From: Auanema rhodensis
Taxonomy: Eukaryota; Nematoda; Chromadorea; Rhabditida; Rhabditidae
DNA: 64,000 bases
Direction of reading: 5' to 3'
Assembly (NCBI GenBank): GCA_964057225.1
Contig: OZ059894.1
Span: forward strand, 11,790,131 to 11,854,130
Position numbers and translations under genes: made by a program. This document shows, one piece after another, positions 46,626 to 59,292 of the stretch (position 1 is its first letter; every line of letters begins with the position of its first letter). Under the pieces are notes generated by a model. That model saw nothing but the letters and a program-made list of their open reading frames with translations, ran no database searches and had not been told where the DNA came from.

Positions 46626-47805
46626 ACAGTAAAAAGTCCAATCAAGAGAGAAATTTTTTCAACACATAGTTGTTTTTTTTTTAAATATCATTGTTTTTCC
46701 TCATAACTCGGTTTAAACTCGTTCTAACCCGTTGAAATACGTCTAGAAAGTCTTTATAACATGCATATGTATGATAGAACTTCATATTTATTGTAATAGA
46801 AAATTTTATTTTCAGACGTCTTGGTTAACAATGATATGTTTTACCCCCTTATAATTTTTATCATAATGTTCCTTATACGGAACGCTCAATGAAACTTGCT
46901 TCCAGAAAAATTTCTTTCTATTTTTTCTTCATATGTACGTAGATACTATAGAGAACTATGATAGAAAACTTTAACATTCACGAAATCATCATTTCTCATT
47001 ACGCTACGGAGGTTTAAAAAGCTGTGTTTTACCTTATAATAGACCGGAAAACCCTTGTGTTAAAACTGGACCGTTTTTACACATATAAAAATGTCCCGTA
47101 TTCGGGACCCTAATGTAACTTTTGATTCCCTATATTTTTTTTCATGAAATTTACAATCTACTGTAGAAAGAAGAATTATTTTTATAAAAACTGTAAATTT
47201 TTGAAAAATGAAAACAAAACGAAAACAAAAACAACTTTTTTTTGAACATTTTCTCACACAAGGGTCCCCCCTTACCTACTTTTTTTCTCATTACTCGTTT
47301 CAACCTCATCCGATCACTCTGCAAACATGTTTAATCGTTCTAACTTGTTGAAATACGTCTTAAAAGTCTAAACAACATGCATATGCATAATAGAAACCAC
47401 CCGAATAGGCCCCCACGCACTAAACGAGATATATACATTACCAGTATAGTAATAGAACACATATTGAAGATTAATTCGATAAGAACAATTTATTGACGTA
47501 GAGAATGTTTGTTCCGAAAAACTACAATATTAAACTATAAAAGTAACAAAAGCGTAGAGGCAGCAAAGACATGAATAAACATAAATGTAAATACAGAATT
47601 ACCAGGTAGTACATAAGTATGACAAAAAATTATAAGAAAGCCATGAAAATAGAAGGTTTGTGAACAAATGAGAGGTACATCTTTGATCGTATAGTCATTT
47701 CTAAACCGTTCGTATGCTGCAGCATCGTCATAAGCGTCACTCAAGTTGAATTTCCATGTGTACTACACGATTTTCATTCTTATTGTTACATTCTTTCCCT
47801 GAGGG

Positions 47806-47954
47806 AATGGGCCGTTCCCGCCAGCAGTGCAAGAGCGGGTCGACCCGTGAGGTGGAGCTAGCAAGCCAGCATCTACCTCAAGTCTCAAAAATCGGTTAAC
47901 CTTATTGTGAACCAATGGAACACATATCGAAGGTTAATTCGATAAGAACGATTA
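47806..47954 (-). pseudogene. U2: U2 snRNA 3' part, unit 16 (nt 38-186), split by element D
   Basis: Interrupted at the same point in GTAGTA as units 3 and 7. Confidence 0.93.
47872..47954. repeat. Target-site duplication, left copy, element D (83 bp)
   Basis: U2 nt 38-120; exact partner of 48157-48239. Confidence 0.88.
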
Positions 47955-48156
47955 ATGGTTTATTGAATAACTAATGTTATGAAACAATAAATAACCAATA
48001 AAAAAGAGCCCAGAATCGGGGAGACGGTATTACCAGTACAACTTAAAACAGCAAGTGATTAAAAAGTACAAAATAAAACACATTACCAACAGAGGCTAAA
48101 ACGACTCAAGAGTCGGGGGAGTGGGTTAAAAAAAGTCGGGGGAGTGGGTTAAAAAA
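47955..48156 (-). mobile_element. Utopia-like retrotransposon, copy D (202-bp 3' stub)
   Basis: Only the terminal part of the 3' UTR is present, matching copy C base for base over most of its length. Its 5' end carries a tandem duplication of about 22 bases (48112-48134 and 48135-48156) that is single in copies B and C. It has no coding capacity. It was mobilised in trans or by early termination of reverse transcription. Confidence 0.94.
48112..48156. repeat. Short tandem duplication at the 5' end of element D
   Basis: Two copies of GTCGGGGGAGTGGGTT followed by A7 and A6. The second copy abuts the U2 sequence. Confidence 0.9.
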
Positions 48157-48239
48157 TCTACCTCAAGTCTCAAAAATCGGTTAACCTTATTGTGAACCAA
48201 TGGAACACATATCGAAGGTTAATTCGATAAGAACGATTA
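48157..48239. repeat. Target-site duplication, right copy, element D (83 bp)
   Basis: U2 nt 120 to 38; repeats 47872-47954. The outer boundary could shift by a base because of an A run. Confidence 0.88.
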
Positions 48240-48276
48240 CTACACTTTGATCTTAGCCAAAAGGCCGAGAAGCGAT
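48157..48276 (-). pseudogene. U2: U2 snRNA 5' part, unit 16 (nt 1-120), split by element D
   Basis: Keeps stem-loops I-II and the Sm site and extends into the 5' arm of stem-loop III. Confidence 0.93.
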
Positions 48277-48718
48277 ACAGCATAGCCATGAGTATCAAAG
48301 ACATCAAGCAAATGTATCGTACTTGTTACGAGTGCACTCTCTCATTTGAATATAAAAGTGTGGTTTGACAATCTTGACTGTACAGGTCATAAATGGCTCA
48401 TATAAACTGTGGATTTACTCAACTTTTGGACTTATTTTTTTCTTATTCGAAGCGCTGCACTTTTTTCTATTCTTTTTATTCAAATACTTGTATATAGTTT
48501 TATATGTACGGTTGCAAAGTTTCCGAATATTTTATATATTTTTATACAATAATTAGGAGAAGGTTAATACAATGAAATCTCCCAACTTTACAGTGTTTGT
48601 ATTGCTTACAGTATCTAGAACAACCACTCTTGTAATATTAGAGCACATATCAATCAACAACTTTTTCTAGTTATCAAAGCTTTTTTATTTCTTCAAGATA
48701 TTTCAAATAAAATATAAA

Positions 48719-48837
48719 AGCTTACGACACCCGGGATTCCCAAGCCGTCTCCGATCCAAGTACTAACCGGGCCCAACGTTGCTTGACTTGCCAGATCGGA
48801 CGGGATGGCGTACTTTCAACGTGGTATGGTCGTAAGC
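48719..48837 (-). rRNA. 5S rRNA, unit 16 copy a
   Basis: Intact 119-base copy. Confidence 0.97.
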
Positions 48838-49078
48838 AATGTTATATTCTTCATTATCAGTTATATCACTCTAAATCTTGTTGTTAATAGTTAGGACCAC
48901 AAAGAAAACAACAGGAACAGTAACAAATGAAATGCCCAAACTTTACAGTGTTCGAGTTATTTACAGTATCTAAGACTACCTCTGTCGTGTTATTAGAGCA
49001 AACATTCGATTAACAACAACTTTTTTTTAGTTATCAAAGCTTTTTTATTTCTTCAAAAAATTTCAAATAAAATATAAA

Positions 49079-49197
49079 AGCTTACGACACCCGGGATTCC
49101 CAAGCCGTCTCCGATCCAAGTACTAACCGGGCCCAACGTTGCTTGACTTGCCAGATCGGACGGGATGGCGTACTTTCAACGTGGTATGGTCGTAAGC
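49079..49197 (-). rRNA. 5S rRNA, unit 16 copy b
   Basis: Intact 119-base copy. Confidence 0.97.
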
Positions 49198-49339
49198 AAT
49201 GTCATATTCTTCATTATCAGTTATATCACTCTAAATCTTGTTGTTAATAGATACGACCACAAAGAAAACAACAGGAACAGTAACAATAACAAAAAAAATT
49301 TTTTTTTCACCTATGTGTCTAAAGGTTAGCCATGTATCC

Positions 49340-49342
<3 letters not shown>

Positions 49343-49385
<43 letters not shown>
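49343..49385. repeat. (TA)n microsatellite, unit 16, 43 bp
   Basis: Uninterrupted TA run. Confidence 0.98.
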
Positions 49386-49387
<2 letters not shown>

Positions 49388-50567
49388 ACAGTAAAAAGTC
49401 CAATCAAGAGAGAAATTTTTTCAACACATAGTTGTTTTTTTTTTAAATATCATTGTTTTTCCTCATAACTCGGTTTAAACTCGTTCTAACCCGTTGAAAT
49501 ACGTCTAGAAAGTCTTTATAACATGCATATGTATGATAGAACTTCATATTTATTGTAATAGAAAATTTTATTTTCAGACGTCTTGGTTAACAATGATATG
49601 TTTTACCCCCTTATAATTTTTATCATAATGTTCCTTATACGGAACGCTCAATGAAACTTGCTTCCAGAAAAATTTCTTTCTATTTTTTCTTCATATGTAC
49701 GTAGATACTATAGAGAACTATGATAGAAAACTTTAACATTCACGAAATCATCATTTCTCATTACGCTACGGAGGTTTAAAAAGCTGTGTTTTACCTTATA
49801 ATAGACCGGAAAACCCTTGTGTTAAAACTGGACCGTTTTTACACATATAAAAATGTCCCGTATTCGGGACCCTAATGTAACTTTTGATTCCCTATATTTT
49901 TTTTCATGAAATTTACAATCTACTGTAGAAAGAAGAATTATTTTTATAAAAACTGTAAATTTTTGAAAAATGAAAACAAAACGAAAACAAAAACAACTTT
50001 TTTTTGAACATTTTCTCACACAAGGGTCCCCCCTTACCTACTTTTTTTCTCATTACTCGTTTCAACCTCATCCGATCACTCTGCAAACATGTTTAATCGT
50101 TCTAACTTGTTGAAATACGTCTTAAAAGTCTAAACAACATGCATATGCATAATAGAAACCACCCGAATAGGCCCCCACGCACTAAACGAGATATATACAT
50201 TACCAGTATAGTAATAGAACACATATTGAAGATTAATTCGATAAGAACAATTTATTGACGTAGAGAATGTTTGTTCCGAAAAACTACAATATTAAACTAT
50301 AAAAGTAACAAAAGCGTAGAGGCAGCAAAGACATGAATAAACATAAATGTAAATACAGAATTACCAGGTAGTACATAAGTATGACAAAAAATTATAAGAA
50401 AGCCATGAAAATAGAAGGTTTGTGAACAAATGAGAGGTACATCTTTGATCGTATAGTCATTTCTAAACCGTTCGTATGCTGCAGCATCGTCATAAGCGTC
50501 ACTCAAGTTGAATTTCCATGTGTACTACACGATTTTCATTCTTATTGTTACATTCTTTCCCTGAGGG

Positions 50568-50753
50568 AATGGGCCGTTCCCGCCAGCAGTGCAAGAGCGG
50601 GTCGACCCGTGAGGTGGAGCTAGCAAGCCAGCATCTACCTCAAGTCTCAAAAATCGGTTAACCTTATTGTGAACCAATGGAACACATATCGAAGGTTAAT
50701 TCGATAAGAACGATTACTACACTTTGATCTTAGCCAAAAGGCCGAGAAGCGAT
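50568..50753 (-). ncRNA. U2: U2 snRNA, unit 17
   Basis: Intact 186-base copy. Confidence 0.96.
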
Positions 50754-51195
50754 ACAGCATAGCCATGAGTATCAAAGACATCAAGCAAATGTATCGTACT
50801 TGTTACGAGTGCACTCTCTCATTTGAATATAAAAGTGTGGTTTGACAATCTTGACTGTACAGGTCATAAATGGCTCATATAAACTGTGGATTTACTCAAC
50901 TTTTGGACTTATTTTTTTCTTATTCGAAGCGCTGCACTTTTTTCTATTCTTTTTATTCAAATACTTGTATATAGTTTTATATGTACGGTTGCAAAGTTTC
51001 CGAATATTTTATATATTTTTATACAATAATTAGGAGAAGGTTAATACAATGAAATCTCCCAACTTTACAGTGTTTGTATTGCTTACAGTATCTAGAACAA
51101 CCACTCTTGTAATATTAGAGCACATATCAATCAACAACTTTTTCTAGTTATCAAAGCTTTTTTATTTCTTCAAGATATTTCAAATAAAATATAAA

Positions 51196-51314
51196 AGCTT
51201 ACGACACCCGGGATTCCCAAGCCGTCTCCGATCCAAGTACTAACCGGGCCCAACGTTGCTTGACTTGCCAGATCGGACGGGATGGCGTACTTTCAACGTG
51301 GTATGGTCGTAAGC
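51196..51314 (-). rRNA. 5S rRNA, unit 17 copy a
   Basis: Intact 119-base copy. Confidence 0.97.
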
Positions 51315-51555
51315 AATGTTATATTCTTCATTATCAGTTATATCACTCTAAATCTTGTTGTTAATAGTTAGGACCACAAAGAAAACAACAGGAACAGTAA
51401 CAAATGAAATGCCCAAACTTTACAGTGTTCGAGTTATTTACAGTATCTAAGACTACCTCTGTCGTGTTATTAGAGCAAACATTCGATTAACAACAACTTT
51501 TTTTTAGTTATCAAAGCTTTTTTATTTCTTCAAAAAATTTCAAATAAAATATAAA

Positions 51556-51674
51556 AGCTTACGACACCCGGGATTCCCAAGCCGTCTCCGATCCAAGTAC
51601 TAACCGGGCCCAACGTTGCTTGACTTGCCAGATCGGACGGGATGGCGTACTTTCAACGTGGTATGGTCGTAAGC
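51556..51674 (-). rRNA. 5S rRNA, unit 17 copy b
   Basis: Intact 119-base copy. Confidence 0.97.
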
Positions 51675-51816
51675 AATGTCATATTCTTCATTATCAGTTA
51701 TATCACTCTAAATCTTGTTGTTAATAGATACGACCACAAAGAAAACAACAGGAACAGTAACAATAACAAAAAAAATTTTTTTTTCACCTATGTGTCTAAA
51801 GGTTAGCCATGTATCC

Positions 51817-51819
<3 letters not shown>

Positions 51820-51864
<45 letters not shown>
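51820..51864. repeat. (TA)n microsatellite, unit 17, 45 bp
   Basis: Uninterrupted TA run. Confidence 0.98.
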
Positions 51865-51866
<2 letters not shown>

Positions 51867-53046
51867 ACAGTAAAAAGTCCAATCAAGAGAGAAATTTTTT
51901 CAACACATAGTTGTTTTTTTTTTAAATATCATTGTTTTTCCTCATAACTCGGTTTAAACTCGTTCTAACCCGTTGAAATACGTCTAGAAAGTCTTTATAA
52001 CATGCATATGTATGATAGAACTTCATATTTATTGTAATAGAAAATTTTATTTTCAGACGTCTTGGTTAACAATGATATGTTTTACCCCCTTATAATTTTT
52101 ATCATAATGTTCCTTATACGGAACGCTCAATGAAACTTGCTTCCAGAAAAATTTCTTTCTATTTTTTCTTCATATGTACGTAGATACTATAGAGAACTAT
52201 GATAGAAAACTTTAACATTCACGAAATCATCATTTCTCATTACGCTACGGAGGTTTAAAAAGCTGTGTTTTACCTTATAATAGACCGGAAAACCCTTGTG
52301 TTAAAACTGGACCGTTTTTACACATATAAAAATGTCCCGTATTCGGGACCCTAATGTAACTTTTGATTCCCTATATTTTTTTTCATGAAATTTACAATCT
52401 ACTGTAGAAAGAAGAATTATTTTTATAAAAACTGTAAATTTTTGAAAAATGAAAACAAAACGAAAACAAAAACAACTTTTTTTTGAACATTTTCTCACAC
52501 AAGGGTCCCCCCTTACCTACTTTTTTTCTCATTACTCGTTTCAACCTCATCCGATCACTCTGCAAACATGTTTAATCGTTCTAACTTGTTGAAATACGTC
52601 TTAAAAGTCTAAACAACATGCATATGCATAATAGAAACCACCCGAATAGGCCCCCACGCACTAAACGAGATATATACATTACCAGTATAGTAATAGAACA
52701 CATATTGAAGATTAATTCGATAAGAACAATTTATTGACGTAGAGAATGTTTGTTCCGAAAAACTACAATATTAAACTATAAAAGTAACAAAAGCGTAGAG
52801 GCAGCAAAGACATGAATAAACATAAATGTAAATACAGAATTACCAGGTAGTACATAAGTATGACAAAAAATTATAAGAAAGCCATGAAAATAGAAGGTTT
52901 GTGAACAAATGAGAGGTACATCTTTGATCGTATAGTCATTTCTAAACCGTTCGTATGCTGCAGCATCGTCATAAGCGTCACTCAAGTTGAATTTCCATGT
53001 GTACTACACGATTTTCATTCTTATTGTTACATTCTTTCCCTGAGGG

Positions 53047-53232
53047 AATGGGCCGTTCCCGCCAGCAGTGCAAGAGCGGGTCGACCCGTGAGGTGGAGCT
53101 AGCAAGCCAGCATCTACCTCAAGTCTCAAAAATCGGTTAACCTTATTGTGAACCAATGGAACACATATCGAAGGTTAATTCGATAAGAACGATTACTACA
53201 CTTTGATCTTAGCCAAAAGGCCGAGAAGCGAT
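53047..53232 (-). ncRNA. U2: U2 snRNA, unit 18
   Basis: Intact 186-base copy. Confidence 0.96.
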
Positions 53233-53674
53233 ACAGCATAGCCATGAGTATCAAAGACATCAAGCAAATGTATCGTACTTGTTACGAGTGCACTCTCTCA
53301 TTTGAATATAAAAGTGTGGTTTGACAATCTTGACTGTACAGGTCATAAATGGCTCATATAAACTGTGGATTTACTCAACTTTTGGACTTATTTTTTTCTT
53401 ATTCGAAGCGCTGCACTTTTTTCTATTCTTTTTATTCAAATACTTGTATATAGTTTTATATGTACGGTTGCAAAGTTTCCGAATATTTTATATATTTTTA
53501 TACAATAATTAGGAGAAGGTTAATACAATGAAATCTCCCAACTTTACAGTGTTTGTATTGCTTACAGTATCTAGAACAACCACTCTTGTAATATTAGAGC
53601 ACATATCAATCAACAACTTTTTCTAGTTATCAAAGCTTTTTTATTTCTTCAAGATATTTCAAATAAAATATAAA

Positions 53675-53793
53675 AGCTTACGACACCCGGGATTCCCAAG
53701 CCGTCTCCGATCCAAGTACTAACCGGGCCCAACGTTGCTTGACTTGCCAGATCGGACGGGATGGCGTACTTTCAACGTGGTATGGTCGTAAGC
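53675..53793 (-). rRNA. 5S rRNA, unit 18 copy a
   Basis: Intact 119-base copy. Confidence 0.97.
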
Positions 53794-54034
53794 AATGTTA
53801 TATTCTTCATTATCAGTTATATCACTCTAAATCTTGTTGTTAATAGTTAGGACCACAAAGAAAACAACAGGAACAGTAACAAATGAAATGCCCAAACTTT
53901 ACAGTGTTCGAGTTATTTACAGTATCTAAGACTACCTCTGTCGTGTTATTAGAGCAAACATTCGATTAACAACAACTTTTTTTTAGTTATCAAAGCTTTT
54001 TTATTTCTTCAAAAAATTTCAAATAAAATATAAA

Positions 54035-54153
54035 AGCTTACGACACCCGGGATTCCCAAGCCGTCTCCGATCCAAGTACTAACCGGGCCCAACGTTGCTT
54101 GACTTGCCAGATCGGACGGGATGGCGTACTTTCAACGTGGTATGGTCGTAAGC
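54035..54153 (-). rRNA. 5S rRNA, unit 18 copy b
   Basis: Intact 119-base copy. Confidence 0.97.
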
Positions 54154-54295
54154 AATGTCATATTCTTCATTATCAGTTATATCACTCTAAATCTTGTTGT
54201 TAATAGATACGACCACAAAGAAAACAACAGGAACAGTAACAATAACAAAAAAAATTTTTTTTTCACCTATGTGTCTAAAGGTTAGCCATGTATCC

Positions 54296-54298
<3 letters not shown>

Positions 54299-54347
<49 letters not shown>
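54299..54347. repeat. (TA)n microsatellite, unit 18, 49 bp
   Basis: Uninterrupted TA run. Confidence 0.98.
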
Positions 54348-54349
<2 letters not shown>

Positions 54350-55529
54350 ACAGTAAAAAGTCCAATCAAGAGAGAAATTTTTTCAACACATAGTTGTTTT
54401 TTTTTTAAATATCATTGTTTTTCCTCATAACTCGGTTTAAACTCGTTCTAACCCGTTGAAATACGTCTAGAAAGTCTTTATAACATGCATATGTATGATA
54501 GAACTTCATATTTATTGTAATAGAAAATTTTATTTTCAGACGTCTTGGTTAACAATGATATGTTTTACCCCCTTATAATTTTTATCATAATGTTCCTTAT
54601 ACGGAACGCTCAATGAAACTTGCTTCCAGAAAAATTTCTTTCTATTTTTTCTTCATATGTACGTAGATACTATAGAGAACTATGATAGAAAACTTTAACA
54701 TTCACGAAATCATCATTTCTCATTACGCTACGGAGGTTTAAAAAGCTGTGTTTTACCTTATAATAGACCGGAAAACCCTTGTGTTAAAACTGGACCGTTT
54801 TTACACATATAAAAATGTCCCGTATTCGGGACCCTAATGTAACTTTTGATTCCCTATATTTTTTTTCATGAAATTTACAATCTACTGTAGAAAGAAGAAT
54901 TATTTTTATAAAAACTGTAAATTTTTGAAAAATGAAAACAAAACGAAAACAAAAACAACTTTTTTTTGAACATTTTCTCACACAAGGGTCCCCCCTTACC
55001 TACTTTTTTTCTCATTACTCGTTTCAACCTCATCCGATCACTCTGCAAACATGTTTAATCGTTCTAACTTGTTGAAATACGTCTTAAAAGTCTAAACAAC
55101 ATGCATATGCATAATAGAAACCACCCGAATAGGCCCCCACGCACTAAACGAGATATATACATTACCAGTATAGTAATAGAACACATATTGAAGATTAATT
55201 CGATAAGAACAATTTATTGACGTAGAGAATGTTTGTTCCGAAAAACTACAATATTAAACTATAAAAGTAACAAAAGCGTAGAGGCAGCAAAGACATGAAT
55301 AAACATAAATGTAAATACAGAATTACCAGGTAGTACATAAGTATGACAAAAAATTATAAGAAAGCCATGAAAATAGAAGGTTTGTGAACAAATGAGAGGT
55401 ACATCTTTGATCGTATAGTCATTTCTAAACCGTTCGTATGCTGCAGCATCGTCATAAGCGTCACTCAAGTTGAATTTCCATGTGTACTACACGATTTTCA
55501 TTCTTATTGTTACATTCTTTCCCTGAGGG

Positions 55530-55715
55530 AATGGGCCGTTCCCGCCAGCAGTGCAAGAGCGGGTCGACCCGTGAGGTGGAGCTAGCAAGCCAGCATCTAC
55601 CTCAAGTCTCAAAAATCGGTTAACCTTATTGTGAACCAATGGAACACATATCGAAGGTTAATTCGATAAGAACGATTACTACACTTTGATCTTAGCCAAA
55701 AGGCCGAGAAGCGAT
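55530..55715 (-). ncRNA. U2: U2 snRNA, unit 19
   Basis: Intact 186-base copy. Confidence 0.96.
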
Positions 55716-56157
55716 ACAGCATAGCCATGAGTATCAAAGACATCAAGCAAATGTATCGTACTTGTTACGAGTGCACTCTCTCATTTGAATATAAAAGTGT
55801 GGTTTGACAATCTTGACTGTACAGGTCATAAATGGCTCATATAAACTGTGGATTTACTCAACTTTTGGACTTATTTTTTTCTTATTCGAAGCGCTGCACT
55901 TTTTTCTATTCTTTTTATTCAAATACTTGTATATAGTTTTATATGTACGGTTGCAAAGTTTCCGAATATTTTATATATTTTTATACAATAATTAGGAGAA
56001 GGTTAATACAATGAAATCTCCCAACTTTACAGTGTTTGTATTGCTTACAGTATCTAGAACAACCACTCTTGTAATATTAGAGCACATATCAATCAACAAC
56101 TTTTTCTAGTTATCAAAGCTTTTTTATTTCTTCAAGATATTTCAAATAAAATATAAA

Positions 56158-56276
56158 AGCTTACGACACCCGGGATTCCCAAGCCGTCTCCGATCCAAGT
56201 ACTAACCGGGCCCAACGTTGCTTGACTTGCCAGATCGGACGGGATGGCGTACTTTCAACGTGGTATGGTCGTAAGC
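56158..56276 (-). rRNA. 5S rRNA, unit 19 copy a
   Basis: Intact 119-base copy. Confidence 0.97.
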
Positions 56277-56517
56277 AATGTTATATTCTTCATTATCAGT
56301 TATATCACTCTAAATCTTGTTGTTAATAGTTAGGACCACAAAGAAAACAACAGGAACAGTAACAAATGAAATGCCCAAACTTTACAGTGTTCGAGTTATT
56401 TACAGTATCTAAGACTACCTCTGTCGTGTTATTAGAGCAAACATTCGATTAACAACAACTTTTTTTTAGTTATCAAAGCTTTTTTATTTCTTCAAAAAAT
56501 TTCAAATAAAATATAAA

Positions 56518-56635
56518 AGCTTACGACACCCGGGATTCCCAAGCCGTCTCGATCCAAGTACTAACCGGGCCCAACGTTGCTTGACTTGCCAGATCGGACG
56601 GGATGGCGTACTTTCAACGTGGTATGGTCGTAAGC
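56518..56635 (-). rRNA. 5S rRNA, unit 19 copy b, 1-base deletion
   Basis: 118 bases: one G is missing in the C-box region (GGATCGAGACGG instead of GGATCGGAGACGG). This could weaken TFIIIA binding and helix IV/loop E. It may be a true variant or a sequencing error. Confidence 0.9.
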
Positions 56636-56777
56636 AATGTCATATTCTTCATTATCAGTTATATCACTCTAAATCTTGTTGTTAATAGATACGACCACAA
56701 AGAAAACAACAGGAACAGTAACAATAACAAAAAAAATTTTTTTTTCACCTATGTGTCTAAAGGTTAGCCATGTATCC

Positions 56778-56780
<3 letters not shown>

Positions 56781-56813
<33 letters not shown>
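56781..56813. repeat. (TA)n microsatellite, unit 19, 33 bp
   Basis: Shortest tract in the window. Confidence 0.98.
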
Positions 56814-56815
<2 letters not shown>

Positions 56816-57995
56816 ACAGTAAAAAGTCCAATCAAGAGAGAAATTTTTTCAACACATAGTTGTTTTTTTTTTAAATATCATTGTTTTTCCTCATAACTCG
56901 GTTTAAACTCGTTCTAACCCGTTGAAATACGTCTAGAAAGTCTTTATAACATGCATATGTATGATAGAACTTCATATTTATTGTAATAGAAAATTTTATT
57001 TTCAGACGTCTTGGTTAACAATGATATGTTTTACCCCCTTATAATTTTTATCATAATGTTCCTTATACGGAACGCTCAATGAAACTTGCTTCCAGAAAAA
57101 TTTCTTTCTATTTTTTCTTCATATGTACGTAGATACTATAGAGAACTATGATAGAAAACTTTAACATTCACGAAATCATCATTTCTCATTACGCTACGGA
57201 GGTTTAAAAAGCTGTGTTTTACCTTATAATAGACCGGAAAACCCTTGTGTTAAAACTGGACCGTTTTTACACATATAAAAATGTCCCGTATTCGGGACCC
57301 TAATGTAACTTTTGATTCCCTATATTTTTTTTCATGAAATTTACAATCTACTGTAGAAAGAAGAATTATTTTTATAAAAACTGTAAATTTTTGAAAAATG
57401 AAAACAAAACGAAAACAAAAACAACTTTTTTTTGAACATTTTCTCACACAAGGGTCCCCCCTTACCTACTTTTTTTCTCATTACTCGTTTCAACCTCATC
57501 CGATCACTCTGCAAACATGTTTAATCGTTCTAACTTGTTGAAATACGTCTTAAAAGTCTAAACAACATGCATATGCATAATAGAAACCACCCGAATAGGC
57601 CCCCACGCACTAAACGAGATATATACATTACCAGTATAGTAATAGAACACATATTGAAGATTAATTCGATAAGAACAATTTATTGACGTAGAGAATGTTT
57701 GTTCCGAAAAACTACAATATTAAACTATAAAAGTAACAAAAGCGTAGAGGCAGCAAAGACATGAATAAACATAAATGTAAATACAGAATTACCAGGTAGT
57801 ACATAAGTATGACAAAAAATTATAAGAAAGCCATGAAAATAGAAGGTTTGTGAACAAATGAGAGGTACATCTTTGATCGTATAGTCATTTCTAAACCGTT
57901 CGTATGCTGCAGCATCGTCATAAGCGTCACTCAAGTTGAATTTCCATGTGTACTACACGATTTTCATTCTTATTGTTACATTCTTTCCCTGAGGG

Positions 57996-58181
57996 AATGG
58001 GCCGTTCCCGCCAGCAGTGCAAGAGCGGGTCGACCCGTGAGGTGGAGCTAGCAAGCCAGCATCTACCTCAAGTCTCAAAAATCGGTTAACCTTATTGTGA
58101 ACCAATGGAACACATATCGAAGGTTAATTCGATAAGAACGATTACTACACTTTGATCTTAGCCAAAAGGCCGAGAAGCGAT
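57996..58181 (-). ncRNA. U2: U2 snRNA, unit 20
   Basis: Intact 186-base copy. Confidence 0.96.
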
Positions 58182-58623
58182 ACAGCATAGCCATGAGTAT
58201 CAAAGACATCAAGCAAATGTATCGTACTTGTTACGAGTGCACTCTCTCATTTGAATATAAAAGTGTGGTTTGACAATCTTGACTGTACAGGTCATAAATG
58301 GCTCATATAAACTGTGGATTTACTCAACTTTTGGACTTATTTTTTTCTTATTCGAAGCGCTGCACTTTTTTCTATTCTTTTTATTCAAATACTTGTATAT
58401 AGTTTTATATGTACGGTTGCAAAGTTTCCGAATATTTTATATATTTTTATACAATAATTAGGAGAAGGTTAATACAATGAAATCTCCCAACTTTACAGTG
58501 TTTGTATTGCTTACAGTATCTAGAACAACCACTCTTGTAATATTAGAGCACATATCAATCAACAACTTTTTCTAGTTATCAAAGCTTTTTTATTTCTTCA
58601 AGATATTTCAAATAAAATATAAA

Positions 58624-58742
58624 AGCTTACGACACCCGGGATTCCCAAGCCGTCTCCGATCCAAGTACTAACCGGGCCCAACGTTGCTTGACTTGCCAGA
58701 TCGGACGGGATGGCGTACTTTCAACGTGGTATGGTCGTAAGC
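58624..58742 (-). rRNA. 5S rRNA, unit 20 copy a
   Basis: Intact 119-base copy. Confidence 0.97.
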
Positions 58743-58983
58743 AATGTTATATTCTTCATTATCAGTTATATCACTCTAAATCTTGTTGTTAATAGTTAGG
58801 ACCACAAAGAAAACAACAGGAACAGTAACAAATGAAATGCCCAAACTTTACAGTGTTCGAGTTATTTACAGTATCTAAGACTACCTCTGTCGTGTTATTA
58901 GAGCAAACATTCGATTAACAACAACTTTTTTTTAGTTATCAAAGCTTTTTTATTTCTTCAAAAAATTTCAAATAAAATATAAA

Positions 58984-59102
58984 AGCTTACGACACCCGGG
59001 ATTCCCAAGCCGTCTCCGATCCAAGTACTAACCGGGCCCAACGTTGCTTGACTTGCCAGATCGGACGGGATGGCGTACTTTCAACGTGGTATGGTCGTAA
59101 GC
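58984..59102 (-). rRNA. 5S rRNA, unit 20 copy b
   Basis: Intact 119-base copy. Confidence 0.97.
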
Positions 59103-59244
59103 AATGTCATATTCTTCATTATCAGTTATATCACTCTAAATCTTGTTGTTAATAGATACGACCACAAAGAAAACAACAGGAACAGTAACAATAACAAAAA
59201 AAAATTTTTTTTCACCTATGTGTCTAAAGGTTAGCCATGTATCC

Positions 59245-59247
<3 letters not shown>

Positions 59248-59290
<43 letters not shown>
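59248..59290. repeat. (TA)n microsatellite, unit 20, 43 bp
   Basis: Preceded by the A9T8 variant also found in unit 10. Confidence 0.98.
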
Positions 59291-59292
<2 letters not shown>

